Source of the DNA: AC-32 sp035518635
GTDB lineage: Bacteria > Actinomycetota > Thermoleophilia > Gaiellales > Gaiellaceae
Assembly (NCBI GenBank): GCA_035518635.1
Contig: DATIXI010000063.1
Span: 18,991-82,990, forward strand
Length of the DNA: 64,000 bases
Reading direction: 5' to 3'
Shown piece after piece: positions 1 to 8,357 of this stretch. Under the pieces are notes generated by a model that saw only the letters and a program-made list of their open reading frames with translations, ran no database searches and was not told the origin of the DNA. Each line of letters begins with the position of its first letter. Position 1 is the first letter of the stretch. The translations under genes and the position numbers were made by a program.

Positions 1-517
1 CGTCCACGCGTCGGCCGATCTGCGAGACGATCTTGTCGATGATCCGGAGCAGGTGGGCGTTGTCGACGAACGTCGCCTCGGACACCTCGATCTTGCCCTT
101 GCGCTCGACGTAGACCCGGTCGTAGTTGTTGACCATTACCTCCGTGACCGAGTCGTCGCGGAGGAGTGGCTCGAGCGGCCCATAGCCGAGGATGTCGTCG
201 GTCAGCTCGCGCGTGACCTGACGGCGCTCCTCGCGGGTCAGCGGGGTGCGGTCGAGGGCGAGCTGCTCGGTGACGACGCGGAGCACCTTCTCCGCGATGT
301 CGTCGTCGCTGGCCCCGTCCTGGCCCTTGCCGGCCGAGAAGAGCTGCGGCCCGAGCTTCGCGATGCACGCGTGGTGGATCCGGGTCTTGAGCTCCGCGTA
401 CGGATCGGGCTTCTTCTCGTTGACCTCGACCTGCTGGCCGCCGAGCGCGTCGAGCGCGTCCGGGCTTCCGCCGTTGATCGAGCCGGTCTGCTTGTTGAGT
501 CGGTCGTGGAGGCCCAT
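1..517 (-). CDS. cpaF: Tad pilus assembly ATPase CpaF (TadA), N-terminal part
   Basis: Secretion ATPase that powers assembly of Flp/Tad pili at the cytoplasmic face of the inner membrane. Only about 172 N-terminal residues lie in the window and the gene runs off the left edge, so the Walker motifs are not visible. The visible part has the typical CpaF N-terminal region, including the stretch ILGYGPLEPLL followed by DDSVTEVMVN and the VYVERKGKIE segment that precede the catalytic core. The ATG at 517-515 begins 2 bases after the cpaE stop, so the two are very probably co-transcribed and translationally coupled. Family assignment is firm; function is known from the family. Confidence 0.9.
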   Translation of the reverse strand, partial: MGLHDRLNKQTGSINGGSPDALDALGGQQVEVNEKKPDPYAELKTRIHHACIAKLGPQLFSAGKGQDGASDDDIAEKVLRVVTEQLALDRTPLTREERRQVTRELTDDILGYGPLEPLLRDDSVTEVMVNNYDRVYVERKGKIEVSEATFVDNAHLLRIIDKIVSQIGRRVD

Positions 518-519
518 CG

Positions 520-1728
520 TCAGCTCCTCGAGAGCGTCGCCAGGAAGCTCTTCTTCTGCTTCGCAGCTGCCTGGGCGGCGACGAGCTGCTTGGCCATCGC
601 GCGGACGGCGCGCGAGAAGTCGGCCTTCGAGTCCGAGAGCACCGCCGGGTTGCCCCTGTTGACCGACACCGGGACGATGCGGTCGCTCGGGATCTCGTAC
701 GAGATCTCGCGCTCGAGCGCCGCCTCGACCTCCTTCGGCTTCATCCCGACCTTGGAGTTCGCCCGGTTGAGGACGAGCTTGACGCGGTCGGGCGGGAAGG
801 AGAGCAGCTCCAGCGTCTGCAGGCTGAGCCGGACGTTCTTCAGTGTCGGCACGTCCAGCCCGCACAGGAGCAGGAGCTCGTCGGTGCGGTCGAGGGTGGC
901 CAGCATCGGCCCGTGGAAGAACGGCGAGGTGTCGACGACGATCACGTCGTACGACTCGCGCGCGACCTCCAGCAGCCGGGCCAGCTTTGCCTCGGTCACG
1001 AGCTCGGCGTCCTCGGGGCGAAGCGGCGCCGGCAGCACGTCCAGCCCGGAGGCGTGACGCGTCGTGTAGCCGGCGAGCTTCTCCGAGTCGAGCTCGCCCG
1101 GAGCGGTGACGAGGTCGTAGATCGTCTTGTCCGGCTCGATCCCCAGCATGATCGCGGCGTCGCCGAACTGGAGATCGAGGTCGAGCAGCAGCGCTCGCTT
1201 GCCCCAGTGCTTCGCGAGCGAGGTGCCGAGGTTGGTCGCGGTGACGGTCTTGCCGGTCCCGCCCTTGGGCGAGAACACGGTCACGAGCCGGCCGTGCCTG
1301 CGCTGCGGGCCGCTGAGGCGCTTGCCCGCGTGGCCGGCCTTCCGGATCGCGAAGACGACGTTGTCGGTCAGCTGCGGCAGCAGCAGGACGTCGGCGACGT
1401 CGTGCTCGAGTGCCTCCTCGAGCAGCGCCGGGGAGCCGTTCGAGGCGAGCAGGATCAGCGGGGCCCGCGAGTGCTCGCGGATCGCCGCGATCTCGTTCAC
1501 CGGCAGGGTCGCCGAGCGGGTCGCGTGCAACACGACCTGCAGGTGGCCGCCGGTCAGCGTCGAGGCGCCCTCGGCCACCGAGGCGGAGGAGCCGACGAGC
1601 TCGACCTCGGGATGGTTGGCAAGTGCCTCCCGGAGGTCCGGCAGCCCGTCACAGTCGCCCGTGACGTAGATGCGGGCCCGCTCGCGCGTCGTGGTCTGGA
1701 TCTCGGTCTGTGTCTCGTCAGGCATCAC
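520..1728 (-). CDS. cpaE: Tad pilus protein CpaE (MinD/ParA-like ATPase)
   Basis: 402 residues. Residues about 20-130 look like a receiver-type fold without a clear phospho-acceptor cluster. From about 147 on there is a MinD/ParA-type P-loop ATPase with the deviant Walker A motif KGGTGKT at about 155-161 and VVDTSPFF as the Walker B-like strand. CpaE proteins localise the Tad pilus machinery in other bacteria. The start is GTG 1728, overlapping the cpaB stop, or ATG three bases later. It lies between cpaB and cpaF in one operon. Confidence 0.9.
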   Translation of the reverse strand: MMPDETQTEIQTTTRERARIYVTGDCDGLPDLREALANHPEVELVGSSASVAEGASTLTGGHLQVVLHATRSATLPVNEIAAIREHSRAPLILLASNGSPALLEEALEHDVADVLLLPQLTDNVVFAIRKAGHAGKRLSGPQRRHGRLVTVFSPKGGTGKTVTATNLGTSLAKHWGKRALLLDLDLQFGDAAIMLGIEPDKTIYDLVTAPGELDSEKLAGYTTRHASGLDVLPAPLRPEDAELVTEAKLARLLEVARESYDVIVVDTSPFFHGPMLATLDRTDELLLLCGLDVPTLKNVRLSLQTLELLSFPPDRVKLVLNRANSKVGMKPKEVEAALEREISYEIPSDRIVPVSVNRGNPAVLSDSKADFSRAVRAMAKQLVAAQAAAKQKKSFLATLSRS

Positions 1729-2516
1729 TGGCCTACCTTCAGGGCGGCGGCCAGCTGGCCCTTGGCGCTCAGGCCATCTTTCAGGATGGAATTGAGCGAC
1801 GTGATGCTCTCGGGGCTGTCGGCCGAGTGGAGGACGGGCCGTAGCGCGAGCGACCAGTTGACTCCGTTCGAGCCGCTGGCCACGGTCGTGGTGAAGTTCA
1901 GCTTCTGGGCCTGCCGGTCGGTGACGGCGAGCATCACCGAGAAGTTGTTCTGCAGGTTGTTCGTCAGCTTGCTGCCGGCAGCCGGAGCCGCCGGTGCGGT
2001 GAGCACCTTGAGATTGCGGAGGACGACCCGGGTCACGTGGATCGAGTCCGGCGAGTTGCCGTCCGGGTAGAGGAAGGTCGCGACGAGGTCGACGTGGTCG
2101 CCGTCGACGAGCGTGCCGGCGAGTGTCTGCTGCGCGTCTCCCTGGATCTGCAGGGCGCGCGTCGTGCCCTTGAGGTCTGCGCGGACGCCGTTCTCGGCGA
2201 CGGGGTTGAACCGGCGGGTCGTGACCTGCTCGCCCTGGAGCGTCTCCTGGGTGGCGACGAGGCTGGCGATCTGGTCCGGGTTGGAGATCGCGCCCGGCAC
2301 GACGCTGCGGCGCGGGACGTCGACCTTGCTCAGCATGTGCGCCGCGTCGGCGCCGCTGGTTCCTTCGGGGATGTCCTCCTTGGCAACGAGCACCGTGACG
2401 TGGTCCTCGCTCCGCTGGACGTGCCGCTTGTAGCTCGTCACGTAGAAGCTCGTGAGGAGTGCGGCCACGGCCGCGAGGGCGACCGCGATCATGATGTTTC
2501 TCGCTCGATATGCCAT
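1725..2516 (-). CDS. cpaB: Tad pilus protein CpaB/RcpC
   Basis: 263 residues. One membrane anchor at about 7-29, then an SAF-like domain (about 40-105, starting VTVLVAKEDIPEGT) and the C-terminal RcpC domain. In the Tad system CpaB/RcpC proteins sit in the envelope and assist the outer part of the pilus machine; the exact role in an actinobacterium is unknown. ATG start with GGAG just upstream. The end overlaps the cpaE start by 4 bp. The 77-bp gap to tadE holds no gene. Confidence 0.88.
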   Translation of the reverse strand: MAYRARNIMIAVALAAVAALLTSFYVTSYKRHVQRSEDHVTVLVAKEDIPEGTSGADAAHMLSKVDVPRRSVVPGAISNPDQIASLVATQETLQGEQVTTRRFNPVAENGVRADLKGTTRALQIQGDAQQTLAGTLVDGDHVDLVATFLYPDGNSPDSIHVTRVVLRNLKVLTAPAAPAAGSKLTNNLQNNFSVMLAVTDRQAQKLNFTTTVASGSNGVNWSLALRPVLHSADSPESITSLNSILKDGLSAKGQLAAALKVGQ

Positions 2517-2593
2517 GGCTCCGTTTCTTTCTCGGTTTGTCGGTCGGTTTGCGTGCTGGCTTTACAAATCTCTCGGCGCCGTAGTCGGCTGCC

Positions 2594-2995
2594 TCACTCC
2601 ACCCTTTCCGTGGTCGTGCTGGTCAGCACTCCCGTCTTGACGGCCACGCCGAACAAGTTGATCGAGTACGGGTAGGAGGCGCTCACGCGGACGTCGGACC
2701 CGGCGAGCCACGTCGAGCTCACTGCGACACTGAGGTTGGCCTGATTGAGGTCGGCTGCGGAGGAGCGGACGGCGCTGACGGTTGTGCCCGTCGGATCGGT
2801 CGCCTGCCGCGAGACCGCGCCCTTGCGTGCGCCGGCTCGGGTCGCGTCAGTCAACGTGACGTAGTTGTTGAAGACGATTCCGAACTGGATCACCGCAAAC
2901 AGCAGGAGAACGAGGATCGGCAGGGCGAGCGCGAATTCGGTCAGCGACTGGCCCTTTTCGGGTCTGAACTGGATTTTGCGGCGGATATCTGTCAC
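2594..2995 (-). CDS. tadE: TadE-like pseudopilin
   Basis: 133 residues. A short basic N-terminus is followed by GQSLTEFAL and a long hydrophobic helix (about 22-45), the hallmark of TadE/TadG minor pilins, whose Glu corresponds to the position after the prepilin cleavage site. The rest is a small extracytoplasmic domain. GTG start preceded by AGGAAAG about 9 nt upstream. It lies between the flp pilin and cpaB in the Tad operon. A G+C-rich hairpin separates it from flp, which could lower its expression relative to the major pilin. Confidence 0.85.
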   Translation of the reverse strand: MTDIRRKIQFRPEKGQSLTEFALALPILVLLLFAVIQFGIVFNNYVTLTDATRAGARKGAVSRQATDPTGTTVSAVRSSAADLNQANLSVAVSSTWLAGSDVRVSASYPYSINLFGVAVKTGVLTSTTTERVE

Positions 2996-3027
2996 GGGTG
3001 AGACTTTCCTGAGGCTTCGAAGGGAGT

Positions 3028-3051
3028 GGGCCCCTTCCGGAGAAGGGGCCC
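3028..3051 (-). terminator. Hairpin between flp and tadE (attenuator or stabiliser)
   Basis: Perfect 9-bp inverted repeat GGGCCCCTT / AAGGGGCCC around a 6-nt loop, just after the flp stop codon. No T-run follows on the minus strand, so it is not a textbook intrinsic terminator. Partial termination or 3'-end protection of the pilin message is the likely role, which would explain a pilin to assembly-protein expression gradient. Confidence 0.5.
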
Positions 3052-3073
3052 CTTTCCGGAGAAACTCACCTGC

Positions 3074-3259
3074 CTAGGGCAGGATGTTGGCGACGCTCTC
3101 GATCGCGTTCCGAACGTTGTCGGAGAGGAGCGTGATCGCTCCGATCACGGCCAGAGTGATGACTGCGAGCACGACTCCGTACTCCGCCATCGTCTGCCCC
3201 TCCTCGCGCCGGCGCAGCGAATCGGCGGCGACCTGCACGAAGGTGAAGAGCTTCAGCAT
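3074..3259 (-). CDS. flp: Flp/Fap-type major pilin
   Basis: 61 residues: a basic leader of about 22 residues, then EEGQTMAEYGVVLAVITLAV and a hydrophobic helix, the class IVb Flp pilin signature. Cleavage by a TadV-type peptidase would be expected just before or within the EEGQTMAEYG segment. The start is ATG 3259, preceded by a near-perfect ribosome-binding site (GGGAGGTGA, 6-7 nt away). The frame stays open further upstream, but the RBS and family length both point to this ATG. It heads the pilus genes and is followed by a strong hairpin. Confidence 0.88.
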   Translation of the reverse strand: MLKLFTFVQVAADSLRRREEGQTMAEYGVVLAVITLAVIGAITLLSDNVRNAIESVANILP

Positions 3260-3276
3260 CTGGTTCACCTCCCTTC

Positions 3277-3387
3277 TCACTTCGTCGCGCACGCCAGCGC
3301 GTGCTGCCTGCCCACGGGAAAGGTCCGGGGATGTCGTCGTAGCCCTGTGAGAAGCCGGTTGATCCTTCGGGCGATTCGTTTGGTCAC
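3277..3387 (-). CDS. Small basic ORF (36 codons) in the flp leader
   Basis: A GTG-initiated 36-codon frame, rich in Arg and Lys (starts MTKRIARRIN), ends 17 bases before the flp ATG. It has its own strong Shine-Dalgarno sequence GGAGGTG at 3401-3395, 7 nt from the GTG. The SD lies in the loop, and the GTG in the stem, of a perfect 8-bp hairpin (CACGCCGA 3418-3411 with TCGGCGTG 3392-3385). It could be a leader peptide or a small protein. I recognise no family. The RBS and position support it; coding status is unproven. Confidence 0.45.
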   Translation of the reverse strand: MTKRIARRINRLLTGLRRHPRTFPVGRQHALACATK

Positions 3388-3478
3388 GCCGAGACACCTC
3401 CAGATTGCAATCGGCGTGGCCGCGCCGCCTAAAAGGCTTAGATGCGGCGATCATCGGTTCTGTTCGACCGCCCGACCC

Positions 3479-3525
3479 ATCCCTCGAATTGGTGATTTGC
3501 GGGTGGCATCCCTCGATCGGGGGAA
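3479..3525. promoter_or_regulatory. Palindromic operator-like sites (ATCCCTCG family), two copies
   Basis: In the 246-bp gene-free region between the flp leader and the divergent M15-like gene. The right copy, ATCCCTCG-AT-CGGGGGAA (3508-3525), is close to ATCCCTCG-N2-CGAGGGAT. The left copy (3479-3496) keeps only the left half-site ATCCCTCG. The same 18-bp architecture occurs at 18850-18867 and 34336-34353. No other gene is seen in 3388-3633. Confidence 0.5.
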
Positions 3526-3633
3526 AGCCCCTCGTCCGGAGGGTCGATATCGCTCCCGTTCGCGCAGATCAGCGAACTTCGAGCTCGCGCCGATGTGGCG
3601 GCCTTCGGCGCCCGACCAAACGGGAGCAAGGCA

Positions 3634-5055
3634 ATGCCACGCAACTCTCTGACCAGGCGACTAGTTCGCCACCTCTTCCTCGTCTCGCTGGCGGGCTGCT
3701 TCCTGGCCGTGTTCAGCCGGGGCTGGGACGAATGGGACGGAGGGAAGGACCCGGATTCCCAGCCGCTGCCTGCGCCGAAGCCGACACCCCAGTCCGCGCA
3801 GCCCGCGCGCAAGGGCAAGGCCCGGCGTTTCGCAATGGCCTTCTCCTTCTGCGCCCTCTTCTTCGCGGGCCTCGCCTTCTCGGCGGGCGCCGGCAACCAG
3901 GTGCGTGAGTTCCTGGGCGACAACAGCACCGCGGTCGCCCAGAGCGAGGACACCACGGCGACGACGACCACCGGCGCCGAGACGGACACGACGGCCACGA
4001 CGACAACGGGAACAGACCAGGCAGCTCCGGCACCCGCTCCGGCCGCTCAGCCGACCCAGCTCCAGAGCCACGTCAACGTGACGCCGGCCAAGCCGGCGCT
4101 CCTCTCCGCGCGGCCGATGACCGACCGCGGATCGACGAAGACGCTGCGCGCGGTTCAGGCCAGCACGAAGCAGTCGACCGTCAAGCAGGGGGCCGGCAAG
4201 CGCTCCCGCGGGTCGGCGCCCAAGAAGCAGCGCCAGAAGCTGCACAAGCTCAAGAAGGCACAGCCGCTCGACGCCGAGGGCAGCCTTCCGGGCGCGACCG
4301 TCTGGCTCTACCAGCAGGCGCCCGACCCGACTCCGCCCGCCGCACGCCTCCGCCTCCGCTTCGCGCGCGAGCTGGTCGCGTACTCACGGCAGGCGCACGT
4401 CGACTGGGCTCTCGTCCTCGCCGTGCTCCGCTCGGGCGGTCACAGCGGACGCGTCCCCGCCACGAGCACCGAGCTGCGCAACGTCGCGCTGAAGCTCGGC
4501 ACGTTCGGCGGGCGCGCCAACGGCTGGGCCGCGGCGCTCTCGTACTCGAGCGACACCGGGTTCGCCGACCACACCGTGGCCCTGCGCCACTACTACCGCG
4601 CGGTCGGGCTCGCGAGTCTCGTCTACGGGCTGCGTTCGCAGAAGCGCGATCTCGAGGATCGGATCCTGCACAACGACAAGATCGAGATCTATCCCGGCGG
4701 GCGCCAGGACATCGAGAACCACAAGGTCGACGTCCGCGTCCTCGCCGTGATCCTGTACCTCAAGCAGACCTTCCACGAGGTCACGGTCTCCTGCTTGATC
4801 AGCGGACACCGGCTGTACGCCCGGCCCGGAGTGGTCTCGGCGCACATCTACGGCCGCGCGGTCGACATCGCGGCGCTCGGCGGCGTGCCGATCTTCGGGC
4901 ACCAGGAGCCGGGCGGCGTGACCGAGCAGGCCGTCCGCGCCCTCCTGATGCTCCCCGGGCGGATGCTGCCGGCGCAGATCATCTCGCTGCTCGGGCTCGG
5001 CGGGCCTTCCTTCCCGCTGGCCAACCACTACGACCACATCCACGTGGGGTACTAG
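3634..5055 (+). CDS. Secreted or membrane-anchored M15-like zinc peptidase
   Basis: About 473 residues. There are two hydrophobic segments near the N-terminus (HLFLVSLAGCFLAVF, and FAMAFSFCALFFAGLAFSAG some 60 residues later), then a long Thr/Ala/Pro-rich and basic linker. The C-terminal domain contains SAHIYGRAVDIAAL and NHYDHIHVGY, which match the zinc ligands of M15/VanY-type D-Ala-D-Ala peptidases (SxHxxGxAxD ... HxH). A cell-wall-related peptidase role is inferred. ATG 3634 follows GGGAGCAAGG; an in-frame GTG at 3595 is an alternative start. It is divergent from the Tad pilus genes and shares their upstream region, so it may be a wall-remodelling partner of the pilus. Confidence 0.7.
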   Translation: MPRNSLTRRLVRHLFLVSLAGCFLAVFSRGWDEWDGGKDPDSQPLPAPKPTPQSAQPARKGKARRFAMAFSFCALFFAGLAFSAGAGNQVREFLGDNSTAVAQSEDTTATTTTGAETDTTATTTTGTDQAAPAPAPAAQPTQLQSHVNVTPAKPALLSARPMTDRGSTKTLRAVQASTKQSTVKQGAGKRSRGSAPKKQRQKLHKLKKAQPLDAEGSLPGATVWLYQQAPDPTPPAARLRLRFARELVAYSRQAHVDWALVLAVLRSGGHSGRVPATSTELRNVALKLGTFGGRANGWAAALSYSSDTGFADHTVALRHYYRAVGLASLVYGLRSQKRDLEDRILHNDKIEIYPGGRQDIENHKVDVRVLAVILYLKQTFHEVTVSCLISGHRLYARPGVVSAHIYGRAVDIAALGGVPIFGHQEPGGVTEQAVRALLMLPGRMLPAQIISLLGLGGPSFPLANHYDHIHVGY

Positions 5056-5426
5056 TGCCCGACCTCCCGGAGTTCGCGCTGGCGAGCGACGACGGAACCG
5101 TCGTCTGCGAACGGTGTCTCCTCGCGGAGACGCCGTTCGCGCGCCTGCGCGGTCTTCTTGGCAGGCGCGGCCTGCCGGCCGGAGAGGGCTTGCTCCTCCG
5201 GCCGGCGGCCTCGATCCACACCGCGTTCATGCGCTTCGCGATCGACGCGGTCTTCCTGGATCGCGGCGACCGCGTGCTCAAGGTCTCCCCTGCGATGGAG
5301 CCCTGGCGCGTCTCGTCGTGCCGCAAGGCGCGCGCGGTGCTCGAGCTCCCGGCCGGCGAGGCGACGCGCAGGGGCCTGCGCCCCGGGATGTCGCTGACGC
5401 GCATCTGGCCGAAGCCGGCCGTCTGA
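5055..5426 (+). CDS. DUF192 family protein
   Basis: 123 residues matching the DUF192 family across nearly its whole length: an RLRGLLGR motif, then HTAFMRFAIDAVFLD, and a C-terminal ELPAGEATRRGLRPG. The family's biochemical role is not established. No signal peptide is visible. The GTG start overlaps the last base of the preceding stop codon, so it is co-expressed with the M15-like protein. A 17-bp palindrome follows its stop after 24 bases. Confidence 0.8.
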   Translation: MPDLPEFALASDDGTVVCERCLLAETPFARLRGLLGRRGLPAGEGLLLRPAASIHTAFMRFAIDAVFLDRGDRVLKVSPAMEPWRVSSCRKARAVLELPAGEATRRGLRPGMSLTRIWPKPAV

Positions 5427-5450
5427 GCCTCCGCCGACCGAGCCCCTCCA

Positions 5451-5467
5451 AGTAACAGTCTGTTACT
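5451..5467. promoter_or_regulatory. 17-bp palindromic operator, copy 1 (upstream of the hopanoid operon)
   Basis: AGTAACAGTCTGTTACT, a perfect 8+1+8 palindrome, lies 43 bp before the likely hpnC start. It is identical to 13051-13067, and its reverse complement is found at 32170-32186. The size and symmetry are those of a TetR-family operator, but no TetR gene is in the window. Confidence 0.65.
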
Positions 5468-5509
5468 AAGTGTTTGACGGCGCGGGTGGCTGCGCGCCAA
5501 GGTTTCGGC

Positions 5510-6313
5510 GTGGATCCCGCCTCGGTCAGCGCGGTGGCAGCGCGGGCGCGCACGGAGAACTTCCCCGTCGCCTCGCTCCTCTTCCCGCGCGCGGTGAGGC
5601 CGCACCTGCGCGCGATCTACGGCTTCGCGCGCCTCGTCGACATCCTCGGCGACGAGATCGAGGAGCGTGACCGGCTCGCGGCGCTGAACGAGCTCGAGCG
5701 TGAGGTCGATGCCTGCTACGAGGGCGAGCCGGAGTGGGCGGTGATGCGCGAGCTGCAGCCGACGATCCGGGCCTGCGGCCTCCCTCGCGAGCCGTTCGAG
5801 CGCCTGATCGATGCGAACCGGATGGACCAGCGGATCTCGGAATACGAGACCTGGGCCGACCTGAAGGGCTACTGCATACACTCGGCCGACCCGGTCGGAC
5901 GGCTCGTGCTCGGCGTGCTCGGCCGGGCGGAGCCCGAGCTGGTCGCGCTTTCCGACGATGTCTGCACCGGCCTCCAGCTCGTGAACTTCCTCCAGGACGT
6001 CCCGCGCGACCTCGCCCTCGGGCGCGTCTACCTGCCGGCCGAGGACCGGCGCGGCTTCGGCGTCACGGAGCTGGACGAGCCGAACGAGCCGCTCCGGCGG
6101 CTGCTCGTCTTCGAGGCGGAGCGGGCGCGCGGGCTGCTGGCCTCGGGTGAGGACCTGCGACGCGGGCTCGGCGGGCGGAACGGGCTGGCCGTGGCGGTCT
6201 TCGCCCGCGGCGGGCTGGCGGCGCTCGAGGCTCTCGAGCGCGCCGACTGGGACATCTTCAACGGGAGGCCGCGTCCCTCGCGCGCCCGGCTGGCGCTGGC
6301 GGCGATCAGGTGA
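5510..6313 (+). CDS. hpnC: Hydroxysqualene synthase HpnC (squalene/phytoene synthase family)
   Basis: 267 residues. Of the HpnCDE trio that replaces squalene synthase in many bacteria, HpnC converts presqualene diphosphate to hydroxysqualene. Both Asp-rich motifs are present: DILGD (about 44-48) and DVPRD (about 163-167), with QLVNFLQ before the second. The ENFPVAS segment near the N-terminus is typical of HpnC. I chose GTG 5510 because AAGG lies 7 nt upstream and the family has about 16 residues before ENFPVAS; in-frame TTG 5474 and GTG 5486 are alternatives. First gene of the hopanoid operon, overlapping hpnD by 4 bp. Confidence 0.9.
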   Translation: MDPASVSAVAARARTENFPVASLLFPRAVRPHLRAIYGFARLVDILGDEIEERDRLAALNELEREVDACYEGEPEWAVMRELQPTIRACGLPREPFERLIDANRMDQRISEYETWADLKGYCIHSADPVGRLVLGVLGRAEPELVALSDDVCTGLQLVNFLQDVPRDLALGRVYLPAEDRRGFGVTELDEPNEPLRRLLVFEAERARGLLASGEDLRRGLGGRNGLAVAVFARGGLAALEALERADWDIFNGRPRPSRARLALAAIR

Positions 6314-7131
6314 ACGTCGACGCCGCCTACGCCGAGGTCGAGCGGACGACCCGCCGCGAGGCGCGCAACTTCGCCTACGGGATCATGGTGCTGCCCCGAC
6401 CGAAGCGCCGGGCGATCGCCGCGATCTACGCGTTCGCGCGCCGTGTGGACGACGTCGCGGACGGCCGGCTCCCGGACGACGAGAAGCGCACGCACCTGGA
6501 GGAGCTGCAGCGGGCGCTGGAGTCACCGCCCGAGAACGACGCGGCGTTCGTCGCCCTCGCGGACGCGCGCTCGCGCTACCCGATCCCGGACCGAGCGCTC
6601 CACGACCTCGTCGAAGGAGGTCTCCAGGACACCGGACAGAGCCGCTACGCCGGGTTCGAGGACCTGCTCGGCTACTGCAGGCGCGTCGCGGGCGCCGTCG
6701 GCGTCGCGTGCGTCGCCGTGTACGGCTCGGACGATGTCGAGCGGGCGGAGACGCTAGGCGTGGCGCTCCAGCTGATCAACATCATCCGTGACGTGCGGGA
6801 GGACTGGGGGCTCGGCCGCGTCTACCTGCCGCAGGACGAGCTCGACGTGTACGGCGTCTCCGAGGACGACATCGCGGCCGGGCGCGTCACGCCAGAGTGG
6901 CGCGCCCTGCTCGGTTTCCAGGCGGCACGCGCCCGCGCCTACCTCGAGGACGGGCTCCTCCTTCGCGCCTCGCTCGACGGGCGCAGCGCGGCCTGCGTCA
7001 GTACCTTCGCGGGCCTGTACCGTGCAACACTTGATCGCATCGAGGCTCGCGGATTCGACGTGTTCGACGGCTCGCTCCGGCTCTCGCCGCTGACGAAGCT
7101 GCGCATCGTGGGGGCCGGGCTTCTGCGATGA
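6310..7131 (+). CDS. hpnD: Presqualene diphosphate synthase HpnD
   Basis: 273 residues, squalene/phytoene synthase fold. Condenses two farnesyl diphosphates to presqualene diphosphate. The two Mg-binding motifs are DDVAD (47-51) and DVRED (161-165), preceded by QLINIIR and followed by GRVYLPQDE. The residue pattern separates it from HpnC next door, so the two arose by ancient duplication. The GTG start overlaps the hpnC end, and its end overlaps hpnE by 4 bp. Confidence 0.92.
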   Translation: MNVDAAYAEVERTTRREARNFAYGIMVLPRPKRRAIAAIYAFARRVDDVADGRLPDDEKRTHLEELQRALESPPENDAAFVALADARSRYPIPDRALHDLVEGGLQDTGQSRYAGFEDLLGYCRRVAGAVGVACVAVYGSDDVERAETLGVALQLINIIRDVREDWGLGRVYLPQDELDVYGVSEDDIAAGRVTPEWRALLGFQAARARAYLEDGLLLRASLDGRSAACVSTFAGLYRATLDRIEARGFDVFDGSLRLSPLTKLRIVGAGLLR

Positions 7132-8357
7132 GGGCCGCCGTCGTGGGGGGTGGCCTGGCGGGCCTGAGCGCCGCGCTCGACTTGGTGGACGCCGGCCACG
7201 AGGTGACGGTCTACGACGCGCGGCCGACGCTCGGCGGCGCCGTCCAGACCCTGCCGCGACGGGAGGGCGACCCGGAGCCTCCGCCCGACAACGGCCAGCA
7301 CATCGCGCTCGGCTGCTTCACCGAGTACCTGCGCTTCCTGTCGCGGATCGGCGAGGGCGGTTCCGTGCGCAGGCAGCCGCTCGAGCTGACAGTGATCGAC
7401 GAGCACGGGCGGGCGGCCGAGATCAGGCGCTCGGGGCGCGCGCTCCTGCGCTACGGCCACATCTCGATAGGCGAGCGGGTCAGGGTCGTAAAGGCGCTCG
7501 TGCACTGGAGCACGAGCACGCGAGCGGAGACGTTCGCGGACGAGCTGCGCGTGCGAGGGCAGTCGCAGCAGGCGATCGACCGCTTCTGGGACGTCTTCAT
7601 CCGGCCGGCGCTCAACCTGCGCGCCGAGGAGGCGAGCGCCGAGGCCGGCGTGTTCACCGTCAAGACCGCGCTGCTCGGGAGCCGGCGCGACGCCGATCTC
7701 GTGCTGCCGGCCAAGCCGCTCGGCGAGATGCACGGCGAGGCGGCAGGCCGCGCGCTCGAGGAGGCAGGTGCGACGATCGAGACCGGCGCGAGGGTGGACG
7801 AGCTCGGGAGCCTCGATGCCGACGCGATCGTCGTCGCCCTCCCGCCCGCGGAATCCGCGCGGCTGCTCGGCGAGCCCGAGCCCGAGCTGGAGAGCTCCCC
7901 GATCGTGAGCGTGCACCTGCTGTTCGACCGTCAGCTGCTGCGGCAGCCGCTCGCCGCACTTCTCGCCAGTCCGGCGCACTGGGTCTTCGACCGCGGCCGC
8001 CTCACCGGGCACGAGCCGGGGGAGGGCCAGTACCTGACCGTCGTCTCCTCCGGAGCCCCGGAGCTGGAGGCGTTGCGCGGGCGCCAGCTCGTGGAGCTGA
8101 TCGCGGCGGCGGTGACCGAGCGCCTGGGCCCCGCCGAGCTGCTGTGGTCGCGGGTGAGCCGCGAGCCGGAGGCGACGATCGCGGTCCGGCCGGGCTCGGA
8201 AGCGCAGCGGCCCGGGCCGAGAACGGGCCGCGAGAACGTCACCCGCGCGGGCGCCTGGACCGCGACCGGCTGGCCGCCGACGATGGAGGGAGCCGTTCGA
8301 AGCGGCCGCGCGGCCGCGCGCGCCCTGGCAAGCTCGCGCAGGGAGGTGGCCGCATGA
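7128..8357 (+). CDS. hpnE: Hydroxysqualene dehydroxylase HpnE (FAD-dependent)
   Basis: 409 residues, amine-oxidase/phytoene-desaturase fold. The N-terminal FAD-binding motif GGGLAGLSAAL (about 7-17) is followed by an acidic residue ending the second strand (TVYDA). HpnE reductively converts hydroxysqualene to squalene, the third step of the HpnCDE route. The C-terminus carries the usual TGWPPTMEGAVRSGRAAA segment that closes the FAD site. Coupled to shc by an ATGA overlap. Confidence 0.92.
   Translation: MRAAVVGGGLAGLSAALDLVDAGHEVTVYDARPTLGGAVQTLPRREGDPEPPPDNGQHIALGCFTEYLRFLSRIGEGGSVRRQPLELTVIDEHGRAAEIRRSGRALLRYGHISIGERVRVVKALVHWSTSTRAETFADELRVRGQSQQAIDRFWDVFIRPALNLRAEEASAEAGVFTVKTALLGSRRDADLVLPAKPLGEMHGEAAGRALEEAGATIETGARVDELGSLDADAIVVALPPAESARLLGEPEPELESSPIVSVHLLFDRQLLRQPLAALLASPAHWVFDRGRLTGHEPGEGQYLTVVSSGAPELEALRGRQLVELIAAAVTERLGPAELLWSRVSREPEATIAVRPGSEAQRPGPRTGRENVTRAGAWTATGWPPTMEGAVRSGRAAARALASSRREVAA

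Noticed and set aside
3260..3480. Possible cyclic-di-GMP riboswitch in the flp leader
   Set aside because: The conserved GCACAGGGCAAACC and GACGCAAAGCC elements are not present; only a simple hairpin over a small ORF is seen.
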